Positions 1 to 11,579 of a stretch of 64,000 bases of DNA are shown here, in pieces. Origin of the DNA: Serilophus lunatus (Eukaryota; Chordata; Aves; Passeriformes; Eurylaimidae); NCBI GenBank assembly GCA_013399895.1, contig VXBA01001490.1, positions 107,540 through 171,539 on the forward strand, read 5' to 3'. Numbering within the stretch: the stretch's first letter is position 1; each line of letters opens with the position of its first letter. The notes beneath the pieces are model-generated. The model made no database searches. It was given only the letters and a program-made list of their open reading frames with translations, and was not told the origin of the DNA. The position numbers and the translations under genes were made by a program.

Positions 1-15
1 TTTATATTAGGTTCT

Positions 16-46
16 TTATTTTTCCCCCCCCCCCCCCCTTTTTTCC
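16..46. repeat. T/C homopolymer tract
   Basis: A run of 15 C (24-38) flanked on both sides by T runs. It is simple low-complexity sequence and its exact length is likely to be unreliable in a draft assembly. Confidence 0.9.
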
Positions 47-2201
47 TGAGACAAGATTAAAAGTAGCATATTTCTCAAGCTATGGAAACAAAATGACAAG
101 AAAAGAGCACAAACTCACACATTTATTTTCATTTTCAAAGAAAAATATTAATATTTTCTTCTGACAAAAGGAAAACAATTTTAAACAGAAAGAAACTTTT
201 AGGATAAATTAATGTGATGTTTGTTCTAACTTTTTATATCTAAGAATAATAAGCCCATTTTGCAGCCCCATTTGTATAAAGCTAACTCTTCCATCTTGTT
301 TTGACTTTCCTATGGTTTCAATCCTCTTGATTGATCCTGGTATCTGCCCTCATGGAGATAAACGTTTTTAAAGTGCATGAGATGAGTTAAAGAGAATTTT
401 TCTTAACTGGTCATGACCACAACTTCAATTTCTGAGCACCTCCTTTTGAAGACATAAGTGGGCTGAAAAAAGAATAGTGCATACAGCTGGCTGTGGGAAG
501 CTTGTACTGCTTCAACTGTGCCATGTACTTAGGTGCAAGGCGAGATTCTGCATGGAGGCTGGATGTGACCAGACCAGGGGTGCAGGCTTAGAAATCAGAA
601 GGTCCTCTGAAGTTCCTGTAGTTTAGACATAATACACATCTTCTGTGATGTTCCACTGTCAGCCTTCTTCACCATTTAGTATGTATTTGGGTTTTTGTCC
701 CAAAGCCTCAATACAAAAGGCATCAGCAACAGCTTCTGTGAGGCACAGTGGCATTTCAAAATTCAAGTTGTTCTGGTTTGGTAGGTTTCAGCTTTCTTAG
801 AATAAATTGAATTGTTGCTTGATTGATTATATATGAAACCATTTGTCTGCCTATCTATCCCACACCAGTTTAGATGGAATATTTTTTTAGCAACTCATTC
901 AATACATAGTTTTTTGTGTTACAAATTTGACTTAGTGTCACAACTACCATGAGGTGCCTTGCAATAATTTCAGAAAGACACTGAAGTCATTTGACAGATG
1001 AATAAATAAAGGGTCATCATTTACTTATGCCTACTTCACATATTTGAGGCAAAATCAGACTGATAGGTCAAGACACTTTGATTTCCTTAATAGACGGAAC
1101 AAGAATAAAGTAAAAGAGAGATTTGTTGGCCATGTTACTGCTTATTAAAGACAAATCTCTTAAGAGAATTATTTTGGACTGCCACCTTCACTTTCAGAAA
1201 ACTGATAAATGCCAATTAGCAGAAACTATAATTTGAATTTGCTCCAGGATTTGCCAGTGTTTCACTTGACATTAGTGAGGTGGCCTAGTGTTAAAGGATT
1301 GATAGATGAATTAAAAGTTTGTAAACTGAGACTTCCGCAGTGACTTTCCTCTTGCCCTGAAGGTGACAGAGGTGCTGTGCAATCTCAAAGGAAGCAGAAT
1401 TTTTTAGAACCATGTGGCGTGATCACATGCTGGTCACTTAGATTAACAGAATGAAGAGAATATATAAGTGGGATATGAATAAAACATTGCAATAATGTGA
1501 GGAAGAATCCAAATACTTTTCCAAACTAATGTTTTATTTACCACTCTAAGTAGTTTAGTGCTGTTCTGACATGTAATATATGATGGGTATTATGTTTTAT
1601 TAAGTTTACATTGATAAAAGTATCTGCATTTCATACAGGAGAACCGCATGGTCTTCTTGCTTGAGATTAATACTGCTCCGTAAGGCTGATTACAGCAATG
1701 TTTGAAATTAATTTTGCATTTAAATGGTGTAGGCCAAACTGAGCTCTGGTGAAAATCTTCTTGTGCCATTGGAACTCCACCAAAGGAATGTTTGACCCTA
1801 TGGGTTAATGTAATGAAAAGATAACAGCATACTGTATGATCACATAAATTAAAGATGGGAAATACCAATTAGGTCAACTAGTCGTTACCCAGAGGACCAA
1901 TTTAGAGTGTTCCCTACGCTCTACTCTTGAGTGCTTTGCATTGTTTTAAGAAACTCATGCAATAAGACTCCTGTCTTGGGAGACTATGCTGTAGTCCACC
2001 AGATCTCACCACTAAAAAATGTTTTTCAAAGCATGGCCAATTTTTGTTGTTTTTAATTCTCCAGTATTGGCTCTTAATACCCTTGTCATAAGCTTTCTGA
2101 TTCACTGTAAGCAGCAGTATTTTGATTTTATTCTCTGGATATATGACACGTGTTTTCAATCATCACTTACCTTGGATTCACTTGCAAATATAATACAGGA
2201 G
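47..2201. other. AT-rich non-coding DNA, no feature seen
   Basis: I see no gene, RNA or recognisable mobile element here. Open frames on either strand are under 100 codons, have no motif I recognise and overlap one another, so I treat them as chance. Confidence 0.6.
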
Positions 2202-2249
2202 ATTATTATTATTATTACTATTACTGCTCCTGCTACTACTATTATTATC
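2202..2249. repeat. ATT/ACT trinucleotide microsatellite, imperfect
   Basis: ATT units run into ACT/GCT-interrupted units and back to ATT. It is an ordinary imperfect trinucleotide repeat in non-coding sequence. Confidence 0.85.
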
Positions 2250-5200
2250 TGGAGTGAGTTAAATTGTCTAGATGAAATAAGAATTAATCAAAATATAATT
2301 TTATCTTCATAGATGAAAAAGACATGGAAAAGAACCAATATTATTTTTTGGTTGGTTGTTCAGGGAGTTTTTTGAGAGAGAATGTCCGGAAATAGAAATA
2401 CACAAGCAATTAGGAAAGATTTTACTTTCATCCCAGATAACTCAAAGTAGTACTGGAGATTCCCAGCTGAGATGAGATAAACCCCAATTTCCAGATGTGT
2501 CTCCAATGTTGTATGCTTCTGGCTACAAAGCAAACACAGACATTCAAGCTGTCATGTGTGAATGGTGTCAGCCAGTGGCTCAGGCAACACAACTCGATGT
2601 ATAAGCAGTGCCATTACAGCGATGGATACTTCTCTCCAGTGCCACTGGGTCATCACACAAATATGTTTGTCCTGAATTCGACCTTTCAGTGGAAACAACA
2701 CTCCACATGTGGGTCAAGTAGTCTCCATTCACTAAATGGAGCAAATCTCCTTGCTTTTAGTATGAGAGACAGGCTTTGGTCTAGTGTGTGCCAAACAGAT
2801 GCAGGAGCTGCTTAGAAATTTATTGGCTAAATAGTTTCTCATGCTGTCAGTACTTTTTGTCTGAGGCAGACTTAAAAAATTTGCTTTGGACTACCTGTTT
2901 TTTACCACAGAATACTATAACACAACAAATAAATTAACTTTGGTGTCTTTTTTATTCTTTTTAGTATTGTAGCAGGTTAAGTATTTGATCAGGTAGTACA
3001 GTGCTTGCTAATTCCAATTATTAATAATTTGAGGGGAAGGCCATTCATACAGTCTAGCCTTGCTACATAATAGTTAAATTGTTTTGTTTGGATTAGGAGT
3101 TTAATTTCACAAAAATCCTAGTATAGGCAATGAAATGTCAAAGACAACTTCAGGAAACAATTTTTAACTACTAGTTTTATTTCGCTATGCTTTGCCCCTA
3201 GAGAACTCTGCTTTTACCAGAAAGGTCTCATGGCCCCTAAGATATATGTCTGTAGGTACCATAAATAATTTTCTTGTTTACATGCCTTTTCAAAATGGTG
3301 GAAGAAGGTGGTGAGGTATATCTATTGAGTCTTTTACTGTAGTTATTGATATTATTATTAAAGGATTTTAAAAATTTACACAACTAGCTGAAAATACAGA
3401 TCTGAAATTATTGAAAAACCAAAAGAATGGAAAAAAATGAGGAAAATACAAGACAGATCAAAAATCAGAAAAGAATAGTATCTGAAAAGGATCCAAGTGA
3501 AATCAGTTAGGGTAACTGGAAGAACTTAGAAGAACTGGAATATTAAGGATAATAATATTTTTTCTTCCAAGCCCACAAAACCAGAAATGAAAGTATATTA
3601 ATATTGCTAGTTATCTATTGTTTAGAAAGTATACAGTATACAAGTTTCCTTGATTCATGGGAAAGACTGAAGGACTATTGGTAGCCAGAAGCTCATGTAT
3701 CCTTAGCCACATTGTCAGTGAATGTAATAGGACTTTTTCTTTTTAATTCAATTAATTAAAAAAAAAAGAGTTCAGTCTTAGAACCACTATTGCAACAGCT
3801 GTTGAGCAAAAGAAGAGGCAGGCAGTTAAGACTCTTGTCTGCCCTGAGTTTTGTTTAGGTATTAATGGGCATAATCTCTTCAAATCCCAGGTCTGATATC
3901 AGGAGTGACAGCTCCTGACAACTCTTCCTGCCCCAGGACCTGCCACTGTGTCTCCTTCCTTTCCCAATAACAGCAGAGAGGCATGGGTGGTGAGAGACAT
4001 GATCTTATTTTCTAACCACACAGTTCCCTAACAGGTTTTCCAGCTGTTTTACAGCTGATTTTTTTTATCACCTCAGTGTCATAGAATGGCACTCAGCTTG
4101 TGATACGGTCCAAGTTAATTTAATTTACATAAGATGTATATGTTGAGAAGTGAGAACACATAGTTAAAAATGACTAGCATAACTTCAGAGAGTGCCAACA
4201 TCCTTAATTTGCCTACCTTTTAGATCTATGTTCATGAGAGAGATGAGAAAAACAGAGGATAGCACTTTGCATACAATTTCTCACATTCTCGTAATACACT
4301 AAAGACTCTTAGGTTTGTGGAAAGCATCTGCTGAATTTCCATACAAAAAATTAATAAGAGGGATAAGATGTAATGAAGTAAGGTTAAGAGTAGAAATTTG
4401 AAAGACGAATCTCATTTATAGTAGACCTCCTAGAATAACTATGTTGGATTTTAGTCAGGTCAATGGCCAAGCTCAGATACACAATAAAAAATGATTTCAG
4501 GTTAATGTAAAAATGATCAATTTTCCTTTAACATTCTGAAAAGCTAAACCAAATTATTTCAGTTTAAATTAAAAGTGTAATTCAGATTGAAACACAAGGT
4601 TTTGTATAACTTCTTGCCTCCTTTTGAATTTTTTTGCTTAGAAATATTTGAAAAACAAAATCTGTACATTTGTAAGTCAAACCAATTCTAGGTGAAAATG
4701 GGAATGTGTCTTTCATTTAATAGATACCAGAACAAAATACTTTTGACTTGCTTTTCACAACTTTTTAAATAAAAGTTGCCTGAAATTGTCACATTCTTCT
4801 CAACGCAAATGAGTATTGTTTGGTTTTCTTTAAGAATTACTTTTATCAGCTGTGAAATTTAGAAGGAAAATGGTCAGTAAAGGTCAAGTATGTGTTCAGG
4901 AGCCTGAATAGAACACAGAGAAGCAAATACAGAGATTTTTGCGTATAGGCACTTATTCTGTGTTTGTAAGGTGTTTGACGTTCTCATAAAGCTTGAGAAC
5001 AAAAGATATGATTTTAGAAAATATCTCTGCCTAATAAAAATCTAGATGAATAAACTTAAGTTTTATTATCATTCATATGGAATTTCAGCATTTGGTGTCA
5101 AACAAAATAATTTCTTCAGGATGAAGGGCTTATTTATAGTTCAAAAGAAATGACTGTAAGTACTGATGTTATGCATCCATAGCTTTGTATCCTGCCTATG

Positions 5201-6037
5201 TGCTTCATTTTCTCTTACCAAAATTTCTTGAAATTTTGATATTTTTTGATAAACACTAGAATTTATTTTCTTGTCTTCAGTCATAAACTGTGCCATATGG
5301 AATGGTACTAAGTCCTTGTAGCTCAATTAGCCATTTCAATAGGAATTATCTCTATGGAAGACCAGTCAGTCCCTGGTTACTGGATCTACAAGGGCAGTTG
5401 ATAGAAGATTGACTCTGAACCAGATGTTCACAAAGAGATATTTTTCTGTTGTGAGCTTCTTAAAAGTTTATAATGCCTCTAACATGGGACATTTGACAAA
5501 TTTGTATGTCAGGGATTTCCACATGTTGGAAACTGAAGGCTGACTGGTGCTAGATTCCTACTGTGAAGGAGACTGATTCCTGAGCTGTTGAATTCTCATT
5601 CTCATTTTGCCCTATCACTTTTTCTTTGCCATCCTTTGTAAAACCTGTTCCTTTGTGTTGACATAGTACAATTTAAGGTAGGAAATCTAAACATTTATTC
5701 TGCATTCATTTGCATCAGCTTATTGTAGCTTTGTTTGATTTGACCTTTGTCTTCCTTTTTCATCTCTGACTTATATGTGGTGCATTTTCTTTTTACCCTA
5801 TCTTTAATTTTTATGTTAATACATGTTTCATATTTCCTTAGGCTCTAAGACTGCTGATTGTTGCATAAGATGATATTACTGCTAAAGTGAAAAAAATCTG
5901 TAAGAAAGCTCAGAGCTGAGGAAAAGGCTATTTCTTGCTTTTCTTTAGTTGCTACAAAACTTGGTTATTGACAAAAAACTTCCTTGTGTACAAAAGCACA
6001 AGGGGGCAGCATTACATTAAAATAAATTGTTGCACTC
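2250..6037. other. AT-rich non-coding DNA, no feature seen
   Basis: Mostly unique-looking sequence with short A and T runs. No coding region, CR1 tail or LTR end was recognised. An open frame of about 106 codons at 2495-2815 has no recognisable motif and no supporting signals. Confidence 0.6.
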
Positions 6038-6086
6038 TGTGTGTGTGGGGGTGTGTGCGTGTGTGTGTGCACGTGTGTGTGTGTAT
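6038..6086. repeat. TG dinucleotide microsatellite, interrupted
   Basis: Alternating TG with interruptions by a GGGG run and by GCAC. Alternating purine-pyrimidine of this kind can adopt Z-DNA, but nothing else here suggests a function. Confidence 0.9.
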
Positions 6087-8141
6087 GGAAAAAATAATCA
6101 TCTAGGTAATGCTAAGGTTGCAGAAAAAACGTTTTTTTGAGTTTGTTCAGACTGCCTTATTAGTTTATTTGTCCTGATGGCATTGCTAAGTTAGAGTAAA
6201 AAAATTCTGTGGCTGTTTGGAGTTTTACTTGCTTTCTGTTGTGTTGCAGATCCCTCATAGCCCTTCCTTACCTTGTTTTTCCTTGTCAATAAGTACTTAT
6301 TTGTATTTTAAGGACCAGCATAGTTTTTTCAGAAGACTTTCTTTCATGACTAGTTGGCATGAAAAACAACTCTTTCCTCCCTCTCATCAATATAGGATAG
6401 GCAATTCACTGTAAAAGATTTCTGCCAACCTTTGAAACATTAAAAATTGATCACTAAGGACACATTTAGAAAAGTCCAGTTGGAATGGCTTGTTCTGTTG
6501 TGGCAACACTTGTGTCAACACAGTGAAAAGATGTGCAGCTGGCTTGATGCAGATTCTTAAATCTTGTTTTGGGGGTACAAATATTTTCCTGTAGAAGCTT
6601 CCTTCAAAGAGCAAGAATATTTGTAATGACTTTGAAAGAATCTTGTCATGTCCACAGTATTCTCTGTTGTTTTTCTATCATCTATTACAAACCATTATTT
6701 TCCTGATTTTGAGTAATTAAAATTCCCAATGTCTTTTTATGGAATTAATCATCTGAATCACTTTAAAAAACTTGAATCCTGCTACTGTAGATTTTTCACT
6801 TTCAGTTTAAATTGACTGCAAAGTCTGACCTATCTTTGCAGGGTTGGGTCATCTTGGTGCTATACCCAAAGGATGTAATCTAGTAATTTTTTCGAGGAAG
6901 TGTAGTGCCAAGGGTGGATGATAAAAGTGGCTCTGTAATGATTCAAAACCTCTGAAGGGGTATTGCCTGTATTTTGGGGGTTTTCTTCAGCTCTACCTAG
7001 TTTTAGAAAAGAAGCAGTTGTACACTTAGGGACAAATCCAAAGAATGGTATCAATGACTAGGGAAGTGCCAGGATTTGTTTGCAAAGGCCTAACTCCAGC
7101 CATTATAGTGGTTTCGTTTCTAGGGATGCAAATATTTTACATATTATTTATTATCATATTCCAGAGAGTATTGTGTAATTCCACTTGTGTGAATGACTGC
7201 TTCCATTTGAGTTAATATGCCCACACATCATTTGCACGGTCTTTCATATAATTTACTTCTGAAAAAGAGAGGTAAAATGGCTCTTCCAGGGCTTGACTGT
7301 TGAGAGGCTTAGACCCCCTCACCAGAGTCAAAGGTTGATGATATTCACTGCTTCCTGGAGCTGTCTCAGAAGATAAACAGAAGCTAATGCCCAGCATAGG
7401 TATTTACACCTGTTTTAAGTAAAATTTTGCACAGAGAAAAAGAAAACAGAGGTGCCTGGCTGTTGGCCACATCAGTAATCAGTAATGCCATCTGTCTTTG
7501 ACAGTTGTCAGTTCTCCATCTAAGAAATTGACTGCTGCTTCCTTTCTCTGCCAGGAAGGCCTGAGTAGTTTATAAAATGGAGACTTCAGGACTGAGCTAC
7601 ATAAAACTGAAAGGTTGGTAATAAAATTTTTAAAAAGTTTTTTTTTTTCTCTCAATATGCTTGGAACCTATTAGGATGACAGAGGACCTTGTTTTAAGAT
7701 GGAAAATTTATGACAGTAACTTCTAGATAAAACTTGATAACATAAAGAATATTTGAGAGGTCTTTTCTTGCCTTTTTTCCCCCCCTCTGTTCTTTCATTA
7801 AGTGAAAAATACACATTTATTTTGAAAAAAGATGAACAGGTCGTGTCACTTAGTTTGAGTTCTGTCACCATGTTGCTATTAAAAGTAATCTGAATATGAA
7901 CTTTGGGCTTAGAAATAGTTTCACTACTATAAAAATGTTACTATGTTAAGTTTAGCCTTATGTATTTTTGTATTTTGAGTATTTTTTCTGTGATTTTTGT
8001 TCTTGGCACATATGAGAGCCTCTCTCAGCTCTTTTTTCTTTTTTTCCAAACATAAAAAATGCCATCTACCCGTGGTTTTGGAAATCTAGTTATATTACTA
8101 TAGCTGTCTGTTATTAATCTAAAAAATCCTGAAGAATTTTC
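6087..8141. other. AT-rich non-coding DNA, no feature seen
   Basis: No gene or recognisable repeat. T-rich runs occur near 7636-7650 and a T/C tract at 7775-7787. Confidence 0.6.
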
Positions 8142-8193
8142 TGTTTTGTTTTTGTTTGTTTGTTTGTTTGTTTTTTCTTTGTTTTGTTTTTTC
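8142..8193. repeat. TTTG tetranucleotide microsatellite
   Basis: A core of perfect TTTG units (about 8150-8171) is flanked by TTTTG/TTTTTTC variants. Simple sequence; the 88- and 127-codon open frames across it are phenylalanine-rich translations of the repeat and are not genes. Confidence 0.9.
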
Positions 8194-9774
8194 CTACAAA
8201 CAAATATAACAACTTACTGTATCTGCTTCTTTTTTCACATGGGTCAACAGGTTTTTGGGTTATTGAGTTTTTTAGTTATATCAGATCATCAAAGAGATTT
8301 TTTTTTTCCTCAAAGGAGATTATCTGTGTGTATATTACCAATCATATCTGCTTCTATAAAACATGGTTTATATATATATATGTGCTCTGGTATCGTCTAT
8401 TTGGAGAATTGAACAGGAGTTTTATTCTGTCTCTCCTTCTCCCCAAAAAGGCTTATTCTGATGTGAAGCAGTTTTTCAATCTAGTGACACGAGTCAGTAC
8501 ACTTTGTGTCGTACTGCTTCTACAGCAGACTCATTGTGGATGAAATGTTCAAGACTCATCTCCTCTTTCCATAGTTACATCCTTATGAAATCCAACTCTA
8601 GTTACCTTTCCCAATAACTTCCATTTCCGACAGGACTTCCCTGAGCTTTTTAGGTACTTTAGAGATCGTCTTCATATAAGCATACTATTTTTCTCTCTCT
8701 AGTTCTCATTTTAATGGACATCATCCATTGCAGTACACAAAGTACTCTACTGTCCTTCAAAGTTGATGACTTCATATGTTGCTGGCAGCTATTTCCACAA
8801 GGTATAAAGAACTGATAAATAACAGTTGTAGAGTAAATTATTTGTAGAAAAATATTGCTTGTATTTCAAGTACTATCTAAATTATTTTTTAAGATTTCTT
8901 TTTATTGTTTTTCCACAATGTTGTCCTACATTTGATCCAGGTAAAGCAGTATTCCTTCTACATCAGAATACTCTCCCATCCTGAGCTCTTAGCTGAAATC
9001 AATTATTAGTGTTAGTGAATTAGTGTCAGATTTAGGGCACCAAATCTGTAGAATAAGACTCATGCTTTATACTTTTGAAAGTCCCTTGGTTATTTATGTG
9101 GGACAAAACCTAGGCAAAGGAAAGTAAGAAGGAATCCATTTATTCAGTTTTGCCAAAAAAAAAAAACAATTTTGAATTTTTTGCAATGCTGGGGACTAGA
9201 TATCAATTTCTCTCTGGGACTCTTAAATATACTGTAGATACAGGATTTTTTGAAGGGCTGGGTTGGACTTCAGTTCTTCTATCTATATGAATGAATTCAA
9301 CACCAAGATTTAATTTACAGTTTGGGGTTTTTTTTGGCTTAGCTCTTCCTTCCACTCAATATATACTTAATAATGTTTTTGGTTTTTTTAAATCTAAGCC
9401 AGTGTCACTTTCACCCTGTTTATTGGTAAGTTTATATCTCTCATAGGATGAAGGTAAAGGGGATGGCATTCCCCACTCTCCAGATTCTGAAAATATTGCA
9501 ATATTAAGGTGAAACAACTCATAAAAATCTTTAAAATCGAGTAGTTAATTGTAAGTGAACAGTGCAGCTATGAAAAATAATATATCCTTCTTTATCCGCT
9601 TCCACCTGAAGATACTTCAGATTCAATGTACTCCATCTTTTCTGTGTCTATCATGACAATATAGACCTTTCAGAATAAGCACTCTCATAGATGTAAATAA
9701 ACAACAAAAAAGCCTCCTCCCTCCCAACATGCCTCAAAGTCCGGAGAACTTTCTGAATTATATATTTAGAAGAC
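8194..9774. other. AT-rich non-coding DNA, no feature seen
   Basis: No gene recognised. A short TA run lies at 8370-8382 and a 12-A run near 9156-9167. Confidence 0.6.
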
Positions 9775-9888
9775 GTGTAGATGTAGTTCTTAGGGATGTG
9801 GTTTGGTGTTCAGTTTGGCAGTGCTGGGTTAATGGTTGAATTCAATGACCTTAGAGGTCTTTCCCAACCTAAACAATTTTATGATTCT
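9775..9888 (+). mobile_element. CR1 LINE 3'-end fragment
   Basis: The segment reads like the last 110 bases of an avian CR1. It has the 'tagggatgtggtttggtg' block, then 'cagtgctgggttaatggttg', then 'ttagaggtctttcccaacct' and an 'atgattctta' end resembling the CR1 terminal octamer. It is a 5'-truncated, non-coding tail in plus orientation, as most genomic CR1 copies are. Family assignment is from recalled consensus; the subfamily is not determined. Confidence 0.9.
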
Positions 9889-10774
9889 TACTCTGACTTA
9901 CCCAAGTCTGGCCTCACACATGGTGCACTCAGTCTACAGTGAAGTCGTGTGCCATGGAAGGTGATTTTATCTCTCTCAGCCATAGCATAAGGCCAGAGCC
10001 AGATTCTCCTTGAGCAGTTCCAGATAAGTTATCAATACTGCTGGGAAAGATCATTGCATAATGTAGTGTAATACATTTATGTGTTAACATCCATGTTATA
10101 CATAAAACTAACATGCTGATTAATTAGGAAGCATTTTCCCCCCTTGATTTTCACTTTGCAAGTGGCATGATACAAGATTGTGAAGTGCCCAAAGACTAAT
10201 TAATCTTTACATGTGATTTGGTGGCAGCTTTTCTAATTTTATTGTATTTTTACAATGAGACTTTATTATAAATACACTTATTCTCAAAGTAAAAAAACCA
10301 ACCGAACAAACAACAAAACAGGGTGAACATTAGGTGTTCAGTATGGTTGGTGATGTAAAGGAAGAGTAAATAGCATTTGCCTTCTGCCTATAATTGAGAA
10401 CAGAGCTAAAGAATTGATCTATTATTCAGAGGTGCTGCCCTTTGTAATTCCCATTGACTGTGGGCTACATATCCAGGTATTTGAGATAAATTTTTGACAT
10501 GCAAAGCTAGAAGTGATTTTTTGGCTCTCATTTTCCCCCACTATTTCTCCTCTTTCAGTGTTTCACTTTCTTTTTTCAGTTGATTGCTTTTCTGAACTTA
10601 ACCATATCTTAAAAACTTAATGTAATATTTTGTTACACTATTTTTTCTTTTCAAATTAATGACTATGGTGACTAGATTAGCTCCTCAGGTTCTTTCCGCT
10701 TCCACAAAGTAGACGCAAGTGTTAGGAAAAAATGATGTAATATTGCTGTGTGTTAATTTAATTTTATTCTCTCC

Positions 10775-10821
10775 TCTAACTAATGGAAAAAAGGCAAATC
10801 TTCTAATTAATGGAAAAAGGC
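10775..10821. repeat. Short direct repeat pair
   Basis: Two copies of a TCTAAYTAATGGAAAAA(A)GGC unit lie at 10775-10795 and 10802-10821, separated by six bases. The copies differ by one substitution and one A. A small local duplication is the simplest reading. Confidence 0.8.
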
Positions 10822-11535
10822 TGATTTGTATAAACTTGTGTCTTCCTTAGGGGTTTTAAGAGGAGCCAGTTGGCTACATGACCATGTTTAAATGCATAGG
10901 CATTTAACTTGTGTGTATTATTCAATTGTAAGAAGCAAGTTTCTGATCTAGAAAGTCATTATGGTTCAAATAAATGGAAAAAAAACCTTATTAAAGCCAA
11001 GAGCTTTCTTGGCCCAGGCTGAGTGAATTGGCCATCTTTGCTAACACTCCTCACTACAACATGGGCATGGGATATGTCGGGAAACTTGTTTTCTAACCCC
11101 AGGTCCAAGAGCAGAGACATGTATAAGGGCTTGTGAGTTCAGAATTAAGCCCTCTCTTCATGGACACATTTGCAGTTTAATTTTGGGCATGACACTGAAC
11201 CTCTTTGTGTTCTGTTTTCCCATGTGTAAAAATGGATAACCCTTCAAAGGATTACATCAAATGCTTTGTGAAGATGAAACAGTCCTGTAAGACATTCTGA
11301 TACTACAGAAATGGATGTTTTACACATAAGAATAGATGTTTACCTGAACTGATGAGAGAAGGTGATAAGGGAGAATGGGTAAGGCAGACATCCAATTTAT
11401 CATAAGAACACAGTTCTTAGTATGTACAAAGGGAACAACTCTGGGAAGGAAAGTCTCTCCCTTCTCCCTCTCCAGAAATCTGCATGAACTATGAACAGGA
11501 TACTAGTTTTTCTCTTTCTCCTTTTCTAAATGTAA

Positions 11536-11579
11536 GGAGAAAATTTTGTATTTTCTTTCAAAAAGAAAGAAATTTCTCC
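11536..11579. repeat. Imperfect inverted repeat (hairpin)
   Basis: An outer stem GGAGAAA (11536-11542) pairs with TTTCTCC (11573-11579), and an inner stem TTTCTTTC (11552-11559) pairs with GAAAGAAA (11565-11572) around an A5 loop. Nine unpaired bases bulge on one side. It has no known role. Confidence 0.7.

Noticed and set aside
6860..7054. Minus-strand 64-codon frame beginning IPFFGFVPKCTTA
   Set aside because: Briefly looked protein-like, but no family recognised and no continuation on either side.
8142..8543. Phenylalanine-rich open frames of 88 and 127 codons
   Set aside because: Translations of the TTTG microsatellite and T-rich DNA.
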